Of a stretch of DNA of 64,000 nucleotides, positions 27,060 through 35,459 are shown in pieces; the stretch's first letter is position 1; each line of letters starts with the position of its first letter. Source of the DNA: Pelagibius sp040217155 (GTDB taxonomy: Bacteria > Pseudomonadota > Alphaproteobacteria > Kiloniellales > Kiloniellaceae); the NCBI GenBank assembly GCA_040217155.1, contig JAVJNS010000026.1, positions 62,001-126,000 of the forward strand. Direction: 5' to 3'. The notes under the pieces were generated by a model. The model was not told the origin of the DNA. It saw only the letters and a program-made list of their open reading frames with translations, and did no database searches. Position numbers and translations under genes: made by a program.

Positions 27060-28429
27060 CACGGGCGCTCCTGCCTGCCGGCGGACCGCTTCTTGCCGGC
27101 GCCCGCCTTGTCGGCGCCGGTGCGGCCGCCGGGGTCCGGGTAACGATAGGTGCCGCCCTCGAAATTGCGCAGCAGCAGGTCGTCGCCGTCGCGGCCGACG
27201 ATATAGTCGGGCAGCAGGGGGATCTTGCCGCCACCGCCCGGGGCGTCGATGACGTACTGCGGTACCGCATAACCGGTAGTGTGGCCGCGCAGGCCCTCGA
27301 TGATCTCGAGGCCTTTTTCGACCGGAGTGCGGAAATGCGCCGAGCCGGTGATCGGGTCGCACTGGTAGAGGTAGTAAGGCTTCACCCGGCGCATCAGCAG
27401 GCCGTGCATCATGGACTTCATAGTGTCGACGGTGTCGTTGATGCCGTTCAGCAGCACCGTCTGGCTGCCCAGGGGAATGCCGGCGTCGGCCAGGCGGGCA
27501 TAGGCCTCGGTGACCTCAGGAGTCAGCTCCTTGGGATGGGTGACGTGAATGCTCATCCAGACCGGATGGTGTTTGCGCAGTATGCGCACCAGGGAGCGGG
27601 TGACGCGCATCGGCAGTACCGTCGGCACCTTGCTGCCGAGGCGGATGAACTCGACGTGCTTGATCTGGCGCAGGCGGCCCAGCAGGTAGTCGAGCTTCTC
27701 GTCGGCGATGGTCAGCGGATCGCCGCCCGACAGCAACACGTCGCGGATCTCCGGGTGTGCCTCGATGTAGGCCAGGGCCTGGTCCCACTGGCGGGTCGAG
27801 AAGCTGTACTCGCCGCCGGCCTCGCCGACCATGCGCGAGCGCGTGCAGTAGCGGCAGTAGGTGGAGCAGAATCCGGTGGTCAGAAACAGCACGCGGTCCG
27901 GGTAGCGATGCACCAGGCCCGGGGTCTTGGTGTCGTGATCCTCACCCAGGGGGTCGTCCGCCTCGCCGGGGCTGCGCAGGTATTCCTGGCCGACGGGGAT
28001 ATGCGTGCGGCGCAGGGGCTCTTGCGCGTCGTCCCGGCTCATCAGGCTGGCGTAGTAGGGGGTGATCCCGACCGGCAGCGCGCCTTGATGGCGGGCGACC
28101 GCGCTCCGTTCGTCCGGCGACAGCTCGAAAGTGCGCTCAAGCTGGTCGAGAGTGCGAATGCGGTTCCTGAGCTGCCAACGCCAATCGCTCCATTCTTCCA
28201 GCGAGGAGTCGGGGAAGTAGCGCCGGCGGAACGCCCGGCTGTCCGGTCCGCAGGGGAACCGTTCCGACCGCTGCCGCGGCGCGAGGGAACGAGACAGCAG
28301 GCCGTCCGCCGTCCGCCGCGCGGTCGAGCGGTTGGTTGGGGCTTTCAGTCGATTGGAATTGGCGGGCGTCGAGGTCAGTTCGGTTTCCGAACTGGGAGGC
28401 TCCGGGGGAGGAGCCTGAAGATCGTCCAT
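27059..28429 (-). CDS. kamA: Lysine 2,3-aminomutase (radical SAM)
   Basis: Radical SAM and PLP enzyme converting L-lysine to L-beta-lysine, 456 residues. The cluster motif CSTYCRYC gives C188, C192 and C195; the PLP lysine is K402 in APGGGGKIP. The two substrate-binding aspartates of lysine-specific enzymes align with D358 (QCDPITG) and D395 (VIDAPGG), which argues against a glutamate 2,3-aminomutase, where they are replaced. The C-terminal multimerisation tail (DDLLLRNFEGGTYRYPDP) is present, so this is KamA-type, not the shorter EpmB that serves EF-P; no efp or epmA gene is near. About 40 extra N-terminal residues are low-complexity. First gene of a four-gene operon. Confidence 0.92.
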   Translation of the reverse strand: MDDLQAPPPEPPSSETELTSTPANSNRLKAPTNRSTARRTADGLLSRSLAPRQRSERFPCGPDSRAFRRRYFPDSSLEEWSDWRWQLRNRIRTLDQLERTFELSPDERSAVARHQGALPVGITPYYASLMSRDDAQEPLRRTHIPVGQEYLRSPGEADDPLGEDHDTKTPGLVHRYPDRVLFLTTGFCSTYCRYCTRSRMVGEAGGEYSFSTRQWDQALAYIEAHPEIRDVLLSGGDPLTIADEKLDYLLGRLRQIKHVEFIRLGSKVPTVLPMRVTRSLVRILRKHHPVWMSIHVTHPKELTPEVTEAYARLADAGIPLGSQTVLLNGINDTVDTMKSMMHGLLMRRVKPYYLYQCDPITGSAHFRTPVEKGLEIIEGLRGHTTGYAVPQYVIDAPGGGGKIPLLPDYIVGRDGDDLLLRNFEGGTYRYPDPGGRTGADKAGAGKKRSAGRQERP

Positions 28430-28619
28430 TTCTTGGTCAATCCAAAAGGCCGCGGGGGTCGTCGCGCGAAGATCGTCGATTCTGACACCGCACCGCAGAT
28501 GCGAATTTAATTGATCATGTTGAGCCCAAATTCAAGAGCTATTTTCAGGGGGTTGCCTGCCGTTTGAACGGCGCGGCGCCAGGTCCTATGATCGGGGCCG
28601 TTTCCAGAGGGAGAAGAGC

Positions 28620-29624
28620 ATGCGGGCCTGGCGGATTGAGACAACGGACGGCATCGACGGCCTGACACTCGCGGAGGTCTCGCTGCCGGCTCCCGGCCCC
28701 GGCGAGGTGCGGGTCCGGCTGCGCGCCAACTCCATCAACTACCGCGATCTCAGCGTGATCAGCGACCCGGCGGCGCGTGGTATTCCTTTGCCGCGTATTC
28801 CCAATTCGGACGGCGCCGGAGAAGTGCTGGCCGTGGGGGCCGGTGTGGGCGACTTCGCTCCAGGCGATCGGGTGGCCGGTTGTTTCTTCCAGAACTGGAT
28901 CGACGGACCCTGTTCGGGTGAAGCCATGGCGTCGGCCCTGGGCGGAGAAACCGAGGGCGTCCTGGCCGAGGAAGCCAACCTGCGCGCAGTCGGCCTGGTA
29001 AAGATCCCGGATCATCTGAGCTTTGCCGAGGCGGCGACGCTGCCCTGCGCGGCGCTCACCGCCTGGCGGGCGCTGGTCGACGTCGGGCGACTGAAAGCGG
29101 GCGACACCGTGCTGCTGCTCGGCACCGGCGGCGTTTCCATTTTCGCGCTGCAGCTCGCCAGCCTGATGGGCGCCAGGGTCATCATTACCTCGTCCAGCGA
29201 CGACAAGCTGGCACGCGCGCGGGATCTCGGCGCCTGGCAGACGGTGAACTATCGGACCACGCCGGACTGGGACAAGGCGGTTGTGGATTTGACCGCCGGC
29301 CGCGGTGCCGACCTGACGGTGGAGGTCGGCGGTGCCGGCACTCTGGAAAAGTCGATCGCCGCCACCCGCGTTGCCGGCACCATCGGTTTCATCGGCGTGC
29401 TGGCGGGCGGACAGGTGAATCCGCGCCCGATCATGAGCAAGTCGCTTACCGTCCAGGGCATCTACGTGGGCTCGCGTAACCTTTTTCGTGATATGAACCG
29501 CGCTATCGCCGCGGCGGAACTGCGCCCGGTGATCGACACGAGCTTCGCTTTCGAGGACGCGCCGGCGGCCTACCGCGCCCTGCAGGCGGCGGGACATTTC
29601 GGCAAGCTGGTCATCGAGATCTGA
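28620..29624 (+). CDS. Zinc-independent MDR oxidoreductase (quinone reductase-like)
   Basis: Medium-chain dehydrogenase/reductase of 334 residues. The N-terminal GroES-like domain has RANSINYRDLSVI and PNSDGAGEVLAVGAGV; the Rossmann motif is LLLGTGGVSIFALQLA (about 164-179). The structural-zinc cysteine cluster is absent, as in quinone oxidoreductases and enoyl reductases. It is NADPH-dependent and cytosolic. It diverges from the kamA operon over 190 bases; a shared promoter region is possible but a functional link is not shown. It converges with the sulfotransferase-like gene. Confidence 0.88.
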   Translation: MRAWRIETTDGIDGLTLAEVSLPAPGPGEVRVRLRANSINYRDLSVISDPAARGIPLPRIPNSDGAGEVLAVGAGVGDFAPGDRVAGCFFQNWIDGPCSGEAMASALGGETEGVLAEEANLRAVGLVKIPDHLSFAEAATLPCAALTAWRALVDVGRLKAGDTVLLLGTGGVSIFALQLASLMGARVIITSSSDDKLARARDLGAWQTVNYRTTPDWDKAVVDLTAGRGADLTVEVGGAGTLEKSIAATRVAGTIGFIGVLAGGQVNPRPIMSKSLTVQGIYVGSRNLFRDMNRAIAAAELRPVIDTSFAFEDAPAAYRALQAAGHFGKLVIEI

Positions 29625-29633
29625 CCGGCGATC

Positions 29634-30257
29634 TTAACCGCCGACCAGGGCCTTGAACTGTTCGGCGTCATTGAGCCGTGGAAAGGGACCATTCGGCACC
29701 GGCACTTCCAAGAAGGCGCAGAGCGGATCCCAGCCCTCCCGCACGTCGAAGACCAGCAGGCGCTCCGCCGGAATCGTGTTGCGCACCGTTTCCTCGTGCG
29801 ACCGGAACACCGCCTTGGCGTAATCGGGATCATCGGCGCGGCCCCCGAAGACCTTGGGGCCGACCAGATTGCCGCCCATCTCGATGGTCGCGCGCATATG
29901 CGGATTGGTGATCTTGTCCATGGCTCCGACCAGGCTGAGAATGGTGCTACTGAAGCTCTGGTACCAGGCATCGGCGTCACGGGTGCTGAGCACCACCTTG
30001 GCGTCGGGATAAGCCGCCGCCAATTCGCGCCAGAAGTAGGCTGAGGGCCAGTCGACCGTGGCGCGGTAGCCGGCCAACACCTGGTCCCAGTCGACAACCT
30101 CGCCGGCCGCCACCTTCTGCCAGTAGGGCAGCTGGTCAGGGTTGGCGAAGATCTCGGCCATGTGATGGCAGGGCCCGAAGCCCAACTGTTCCAGCGCCCC
30201 CTTCAACGAAAGCGTGCCGGTGCGCCCGAAGCCGGCACCGATGACGGAGAGCCCCAT
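29634..30257 (-). CDS. Sulfotransferase family protein
   Basis: Protein of 207 residues of the short Sulfotransfer_4-type family. The N-terminal PAPS-binding loop is VIGAGFGRTGTLSLKGALEQLG (about 4-25), followed by KVVLSTRDADAWYQSF (3'-phosphate-binding segment) and LLVFDVREGWDPLCAFLEVPVP. Members are thought to transfer sulfuryl groups from PAPS to small acceptors, though many are uncharacterised. ATG 30257 is chosen for the strong GGGGGA upstream, discarding seven residues. It probably has its own promoter in the 142-base gap. Confidence 0.85.
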   Translation of the reverse strand: MGLSVIGAGFGRTGTLSLKGALEQLGFGPCHHMAEIFANPDQLPYWQKVAAGEVVDWDQVLAGYRATVDWPSAYFWRELAAAYPDAKVVLSTRDADAWYQSFSSTILSLVGAMDKITNPHMRATIEMGGNLVGPKVFGGRADDPDYAKAVFRSHEETVRNTIPAERLLVFDVREGWDPLCAFLEVPVPNGPFPRLNDAEQFKALVGG

Positions 30258-30399
30258 GATCCATCCCCCACTTGGCATTGTACTTCTGTCGAACGATGGT
30301 GGCCTCTTTGCCAGAGGGTTTCAACCGATAGTCGGGTTGTGCCTGTCACTCTTTGGGGGCAAACGGCTGCTCAGATGTGACATAACAGCCAGTTTTGGC

Positions 30400-31095
30400 C
30401 TATCTGCCGCGCAGATGGCTTGCGTCCTGGTTGAAGAGTAGCGAGTTGCTCTCCGCCGTATGACGGCCGCGGTTCTGCCGGTCCTTGTGGAGATCGATGG
30501 CGCGCTGCACGGCGGGACGGGTCTTGATGCGGCCACGCCAGGCCGCGGCCTGCGGAAAATCGTCCAGGGCGGCGCCCAGCGGCTTGGCGATGAACACCCA
30601 GGGAAAGGAGATCATGTCGGCGATGCTGTAGTCGCCGAGAATGAAGTCTCGGCCTTCCAAACGCCGCTCCAACACCGCGAGGTTGCGTTCATATTCGCCG
30701 AGGTAGCGCTTGAAGCCGTAGTCCTGGCCTTGCGGCGCATAGTTCTTGAAGTGGCTGAGCTGTCCGGCCATTGGCCCCTGATTGCCCACCTGCCAGAACA
30801 TCCATTCCAGCAGTTCCTTGCGTGCCAGTGGGCCACTTGGCAGGAAGCGTCCCGCCTTTTCCGCCAGATAGATCATGACGGCGCCGCTTTCGAAGACACT
30901 GACCGGCGGCCCCTCGACATCGTGGTCGACGATGGCCGGCATCTTGGCGTTGGGGCTGATGGTCAGGTAGTCCGGCCTGAACTGGTCGCCTTCGGCCAGC
31001 TTCAGCAGGTGGGTGGTGTAGGGCAGACCGAGTTCCTCCAGCAGGATGGCGACCTTCCAGCCGTTGGGCGTCGGCGCGTAGTAGAAGTCGATCAT
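30400..31095 (-). CDS. Glutathione S-transferase, Nu-class / YfcG-like
   Basis: Thioredoxin-fold plus helical-domain GST of 231 residues. The N-terminus YYAPTPNGWKVAILLEELGLPY and the segments FRPDYLTISPNAKMPAIVDHD and VFESGAVMIYLAEKAGRFLP closely follow the E. coli YfcG pattern, and WMFWQVGNQGPMAGQ marks the helical domain. Such enzymes act as glutathione-dependent disulfide or peroxide reductases. The start overlaps the CoA-transferase stop by four bases (ATGA at 31092-31095), so the two are co-translated. The C-terminus has an extra polar tail. Confidence 0.92.
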   Translation of the reverse strand: MIDFYYAPTPNGWKVAILLEELGLPYTTHLLKLAEGDQFRPDYLTISPNAKMPAIVDHDVEGPPVSVFESGAVMIYLAEKAGRFLPSGPLARKELLEWMFWQVGNQGPMAGQLSHFKNYAPQGQDYGFKRYLGEYERNLAVLERRLEGRDFILGDYSIADMISFPWVFIAKPLGAALDDFPQAAAWRGRIKTRPAVQRAIDLHKDRQNRGRHTAESNSLLFNQDASHLRGR

Positions 31096-32303
31096 GCCAC
31101 GGTGTCCTCGGCTTCGGCGCCAGCGGCGGCGCCGGCCTCGATCAGGTTGTCGATCTCGGCGGCGCTGTAACCGGCGTCGGCAAGAATCTCTCGCGTATGT
31201 CCGCCCAGCAGCGGTGCGCCGAAGCGATACTCCGGCGGCGTCGCCGAGAATATCGCCGGGTTGCGCGCCTGGCGCAGCCGCCCGGCCTGCGGGTGGTCGC
31301 TCTCCACGATGATGCCATTGGCCGCCACCTGCGGGTGGCGCAGTACTTCTCGCCGTGTCAGCACCGGCGCACAGGGTACGCCGGCGGCATCCAGGCGCTC
31401 GATCCACTCCGCCGTGGAGCGCTCGCGCAGCACACTTTGAGTCAACTCCAAACGGGCGTGTTTGTGCGCATCGAGACCCTCGGAATTCTGGAAACGGGGA
31501 TCCTCTGTCCAGTCCGGCCGCTCGGCGGCAGCGGCCAGTCCGCACCACTCCTTGTGGCGCATCACGGCGACCGAGATGTACCCGTCCGCGGTCTCGTAGA
31601 TGAGGTCGATCCAGCTCTGCGCCACTTCCTTTTCCAGTTCGTCGCCGACAAAGGTATGGCTCCCCATGTCGGACCCCCAGAGGAAGGCCAGCACGGAATC
31701 CAGCATGGAAAGACGCACCTCCTGGCCTTCGCCGCTACGGCTGCGCGCCAGCAGGGCGGCGCACACCGCCTGGGCGGCGGCGAAGCCGGTCAGTTTGTCG
31801 GGCAGGATGGTGCGCACCAGGCGCGGGCGTTCGTCGTCGGAGCCGGCCTGCACGGTGGTGAGGCCGCTCAGCGATTGGATCAGCGGGTCGAAGACCGGCT
31901 TGTCGGCGAAGGGTCCGTCGAAGCCGAAGCCGGCGATGGACACGTGGATCAGGCGCGGGCTGATCTGCCTGAGCGCCTCGTAGCCGAGACCGAGCCGCGC
32001 GGCGACGCCGGGCCGGAAGTTCTGGATGAAGACATCGGCGTCGCCGGCCAAGCGCTTGACCGCCTCCAGTCCCTGCGGTGTTTTCAGATCCAAGGCGATT
32101 GAGCGCTTGTTGCGGTTGTTGTTCAGGAAGGAGGCGGAAAAGCCGTTGCGCCGCGTCGCCACCTGCCGGGTGTGGTCGCCGCCCTCGGGCATCTCCACTT
32201 TCACCACGTCGGCGCCCTGATCGGCCAGGATCATGGTCGCCAGCGGCCCCGACACCATGGTGGTCAGGTCGACGACCTTGAAGCCTTCTAGTGGTCCCGG
32301 CAT
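31092..32303 (-). CDS. CaiB/BaiF family CoA-transferase
   Basis: Class III CoA-transferase, 403 residues, cytosolic. The N-terminal core PLEGFKVVDLTTMVSGPLATMILADQGADVVKVE and the DVFIQNFRPGVAARLGLGYE motif are diagnostic; the C-terminal LGGHTREILADAGYSAAEI is the family ending. It moves CoA between carboxylates, for example in the breakdown of branched or aromatic acids. The substrate is not inferable. It is co-translated with a YfcG-type GST. ATG 32303 has GAGGAGA upstream. It diverges from the ATP-grasp-like gene. Confidence 0.92.
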   Translation of the reverse strand: MPGPLEGFKVVDLTTMVSGPLATMILADQGADVVKVEMPEGGDHTRQVATRRNGFSASFLNNNRNKRSIALDLKTPQGLEAVKRLAGDADVFIQNFRPGVAARLGLGYEALRQISPRLIHVSIAGFGFDGPFADKPVFDPLIQSLSGLTTVQAGSDDERPRLVRTILPDKLTGFAAAQAVCAALLARSRSGEGQEVRLSMLDSVLAFLWGSDMGSHTFVGDELEKEVAQSWIDLIYETADGYISVAVMRHKEWCGLAAAAERPDWTEDPRFQNSEGLDAHKHARLELTQSVLRERSTAEWIERLDAAGVPCAPVLTRREVLRHPQVAANGIIVESDHPQAGRLRQARNPAIFSATPPEYRFGAPLLGGHTREILADAGYSAAEIDNLIEAGAAAGAEAEDTVA

Positions 32304-32428
32304 GGCCGTGTGTCTCCTCGTCTGTTCATGCAAATTTCGGCCCCATAGTAGAGCCTTGCCGCCGCGACTGTCACTTCACGCGACTGTTGGCCCTATGATT
32401 CGCGCGGCGTTCGTTGCATAGTTCCGAC

Positions 32429-33421
32429 ATGCCGATCTGCGAAGCCGACCCTTGGCGCCTGCAATATTTCGAAGGCGTGGACTGCCCGGAGGACGTACGC
32501 GTGCCGACCGAGGACGGCGACGCCTGGTCGTGGTATCCGGATTACAAATGGGTCTACAACAAGCTCATGGTGGCCGAGACTCAGGGCTTCGTCTGCGGGC
32601 CGCATGGCCTCATGCCGCCCAGTTTCCCGGTATTTTCCAAGCCGATCTTCAATATGCGCGGGATGGGCACCGGCAGCCGCCTGCTGCGCACGGCCGGCGA
32701 ATACCGCGCCAATCAGCGGCCCGGCCACATCTGGACGCCGCTGTTGGAAGGCGAGCACATCTCGACCGACGTCGCGGTGGTCAAGGGTGAGGCCAAGTGG
32801 TGGCGCCATACCTACGGCCTGCCTCTCGAAGGCGGCATGTTCGACTACTGGGTGGTGTTGGGGGATGCCAAGCCGAAAATCGAAACCTACTGCGGCGAAT
32901 GGCTGGCGCGTAACCTGAGCGGCTACACCGGCATGGTGAACTTCGAGACCATCGGCGCCAGAATAATCGAAGTCCACCTGCGCTTCGCCGATCAGTGGCC
33001 GGACCTCTACGGCGGCCGGCCCTGGGTCGAGTCATTGGTTGATCTTTACCGGGACGGCACCTGGGATTTCGACGACAGCGGCCGGCGCGAGGGTTACAGC
33101 GTGGTGCTTTTCGGTGGCCACGGCCTGCAATACCGCCACCCTGCCAAGGATCTGGTAGATGAGGTGCGGGCCCTGCCGGAGGTGACTTCCGTGCAGATCA
33201 CCTTCCACGAGGACAAGCCTCCCGCCCAGCATGCCATGCCGCCCGGCGGTTTCCGCCTCGCCATCGTCAACTGCTGGAATCTGGAGGCGGGGCGCCGCGC
33301 GCGCGAGAAACTGGCCCTGAGTTTCTGGTCGACCCAGCAACTGCGGCCGGGCCGCCGGCGCAAGACGGCGGCCGCATCGGCGGGCGATGGTGCAAGTCCA
33401 GTCGCGGGGGCCGATGACTGA
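32429..33421 (+). CDS. Divergent ATP-grasp-like protein
   Basis: Protein of 330 residues that I read as a divergent ATP-grasp fold. FPVFSKPIFNMRGMGTGS (66-83) resembles the ATP-binding FPVVVKP strand and glycine-rich loop, with K71. TPLLEGEHISTDVAVVKGE (103-121) resembles the 'EEFLxGxExS' strand. NFETIGARIIEVHLRFADQW (171-190) resembles the metal-binding '(I/L)EVNPRF' strand, with E181 retained and the usual Asn replaced by His (183). It overlaps the S15 hydrolase gene by eight bases, so the two are translationally coupled. This is my reading from motifs; structure prediction would settle it. The substrate is unknown. Confidence 0.55.
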   Translation: MPICEADPWRLQYFEGVDCPEDVRVPTEDGDAWSWYPDYKWVYNKLMVAETQGFVCGPHGLMPPSFPVFSKPIFNMRGMGTGSRLLRTAGEYRANQRPGHIWTPLLEGEHISTDVAVVKGEAKWWRHTYGLPLEGGMFDYWVVLGDAKPKIETYCGEWLARNLSGYTGMVNFETIGARIIEVHLRFADQWPDLYGGRPWVESLVDLYRDGTWDFDDSGRREGYSVVLFGGHGLQYRHPAKDLVDEVRALPEVTSVQITFHEDKPPAQHAMPPGGFRLAIVNCWNLEAGRRAREKLALSFWSTQQLRPGRRRKTAAASAGDGASPVAGADD

Positions 33422-35450
33422 GAGGATGGACCTCTCGGATCTCAGCGCCATCGAGGAAGTCGAGAACGCCTGGATCCCGATGCCCGACGGTGCGCGGCTG
33501 GCGGCACGGCTGTGGCTCCCAAGAAGCGCCCACAATGTCCCGGTGCCGGCGATCCTGGAGTTCCTGCCATATCGCAAGCGGGATTTCATGCGAGCCCGCG
33601 ACGAGCCCATGCACCGTTTCTACGCGCTGCACGGCTACGCCTCGCTTCGCGTCGATGTACGCGGCAGCGGCGATTCCGACGGGGTGCTGGACGACGAATA
33701 TTCACCGCGCGAACTGCAGGACGCGCTGGCCATCATCGCCTGGCTTTCTAAACAACCTTGGTGCAGCGGCGCGGTCGGTATGACCGGCATCTCCTGGGGC
33801 GGTTTCAACGCCCTGCAGGTTGCCGCGCTGAACCCGCCGCAGTTGAAAGCGATCATCACGCTCTGCGCCGCCGATGACCGCTATGCCGACGACGCTCACT
33901 ACAAGGGCGGCTGTCTGCTCAATGAGAACATGCAGTGGGGGTCGATTCTGACGCTCTACAACGCCCTGCCGCCGGATCCCGAGATCACCGGCGGGGCCTG
34001 GCGCGATCGCTGGCGCGAGCGGATCGAGAAAGACGAGGCCTATCCGGCGCTGTGGATGCGCCATCCCTGGCGCGACGACTTCTGGAAGCACGGCTCGGTG
34101 AACGAGAACTACGCCGCCATACGCTGTGCGGTCTACGCCATCGGCGGCTGGGCGGACGGCTACACCAATGCCGTGCCGCGCCTGCTCGAGCACCTGCAGG
34201 CACCTTGCAAGGGCCTGATCGGACCCTGGGCGCACAACTTTCCGCACGACGCGACGCCGGGCCCGGAAATCGGTTACCTGCAGGAGGCGCTGCGCTGGTG
34301 GGACCACTGGTTGAAGGGGCAGGATACGGGGATCATGGCCGAACCCGTGCTGCGCGCCTGGATGCAGGAGAGCCTGGCACCGCAGCCGCAATACGACACC
34401 CGCCCCGGGCGCTGGATAGCGGAGCCGGTTTGGCCATCGCCGCGTATCGCGCCGCGCCGCCTGCATTTCGACTGGGGCTGGCTGTCGGAAACCCCGCCAC
34501 CGGTGCAGCACGAAGTGGCGTTTTCTTCGCCCCAAACCCTCGGCGTGCGCGCCGGCGAGTGGTGCGGCTTCGGCTCCGATGGCGAGGCGCCGCGTGACCA
34601 GCGCGCCGACGACGGCGGGTCCCTGGTGTTCGATAGCGATGCGCTGGACGAGCCGTTGGAACTTCTCGGCGCACCGGTCCTGGAACTGGAGATCAAGGCC
34701 GACAAGCCGGTGGCATTCCTGGTGGCGCGGCTCTGCGATGTGCATCCCGATGGAAAATCCTCGCGGATTTCTTACGGTATCCTCAACCTCTGTCACCGCG
34801 ACAGCCACGAAAAGCCGGAGCCGCTGGTGCCCGGCGAGTGGTATCGCGTGACACTGAAGCTGGACGACCTGGGGCAGGCGGTCCCGGTGGGCCATCGCCT
34901 GCGCCTCGGCCTCTCGACCGGCTACTGGCCGATGATCTGGCCGACGCCGGAGGCCGTGACCCTCACAGTGCGCACCGGCACCGGCCACCTCGACCTGCCG
35001 GCGCGTCCGCCGCGCGAGGAGGATGCCGCGCTGGCGGACTTCGAACCGCCCCTTGCCGCACCGGGCACCAAGCACCGCAAGCTGCAGCATCTCGACATGA
35101 CCCGTTCGATCGAGATCGATCTCACCACCAACGAGATGATCTACACATTGGAAGCCGGTGAGTTCCCCGGTGCCTCCCTGGCGCGCATCGAGGAGATCGA
35201 CCTCGATATCGGTTATACCCAGATGAAGCGCTACCGCATTCTGGAGGACGATCCGCTGTCGGCTCAGACCGAGCTGGTCCAGAGCGCGGTATTGCGGCGC
35301 GACGGCTGGTCGGTACGCATCGATTGCCGCACCCGTCTGACGGCCACGGCCCAGGCCTTTCAGTTCACCGGCGACCTTGAGGCCTGCGAGAACGATGCTC
35401 CCTTCGCTCACCGCCGCTGGACCGTGTCGATCCCAAGAAAGCTGCTGTAG
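33414..35450 (+). CDS. CocE/NonD (S15 peptidase) family hydrolase
   Basis: Serine hydrolase of 678 residues related to X-Pro dipeptidyl peptidase and cocaine esterase. The nucleophile elbow is GISWGG, followed by the acid in IGGWADGYTN and the His in GPWAHNFP, giving a full Ser-Asp-His triad. A C-terminal jelly-roll domain (about 390-670, including VFDSDALDEPLELLGAPVLELEI) completes the usual layout. It cleaves acyl esters or N-terminal dipeptides. No signal peptide. It overlaps the ATP-grasp-like gene by eight bases and ends ten bases before the convergent ATP-grasp gene's stop, so its substrate may be a peptide-like product of those enzymes. Confidence 0.9.
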   Translation: MTERMDLSDLSAIEEVENAWIPMPDGARLAARLWLPRSAHNVPVPAILEFLPYRKRDFMRARDEPMHRFYALHGYASLRVDVRGSGDSDGVLDDEYSPRELQDALAIIAWLSKQPWCSGAVGMTGISWGGFNALQVAALNPPQLKAIITLCAADDRYADDAHYKGGCLLNENMQWGSILTLYNALPPDPEITGGAWRDRWRERIEKDEAYPALWMRHPWRDDFWKHGSVNENYAAIRCAVYAIGGWADGYTNAVPRLLEHLQAPCKGLIGPWAHNFPHDATPGPEIGYLQEALRWWDHWLKGQDTGIMAEPVLRAWMQESLAPQPQYDTRPGRWIAEPVWPSPRIAPRRLHFDWGWLSETPPPVQHEVAFSSPQTLGVRAGEWCGFGSDGEAPRDQRADDGGSLVFDSDALDEPLELLGAPVLELEIKADKPVAFLVARLCDVHPDGKSSRISYGILNLCHRDSHEKPEPLVPGEWYRVTLKLDDLGQAVPVGHRLRLGLSTGYWPMIWPTPEAVTLTVRTGTGHLDLPARPPREEDAALADFEPPLAAPGTKHRKLQHLDMTRSIEIDLTTNEMIYTLEAGEFPGASLARIEEIDLDIGYTQMKRYRILEDDPLSAQTELVQSAVLRRDGWSVRIDCRTRLTATAQAFQFTGDLEACENDAPFAHRRWTVSIPRKLL

Positions 35451-35459
35451 GGCTGGCTC

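Noticed and set aside
27059..28429. Reading the radical SAM gene as EpmB (EF-P beta-lysylation)
   Set aside because: The protein is full-length KamA type with the C-terminal multimerisation tail, and no epmA or efp gene is present. Context with ligases points to a metabolite role.
27281..28510. Long plus-strand open frame (409 codons) opposite kamA
   Set aside because: It runs antisense to the intact radical SAM enzyme and has no family features.
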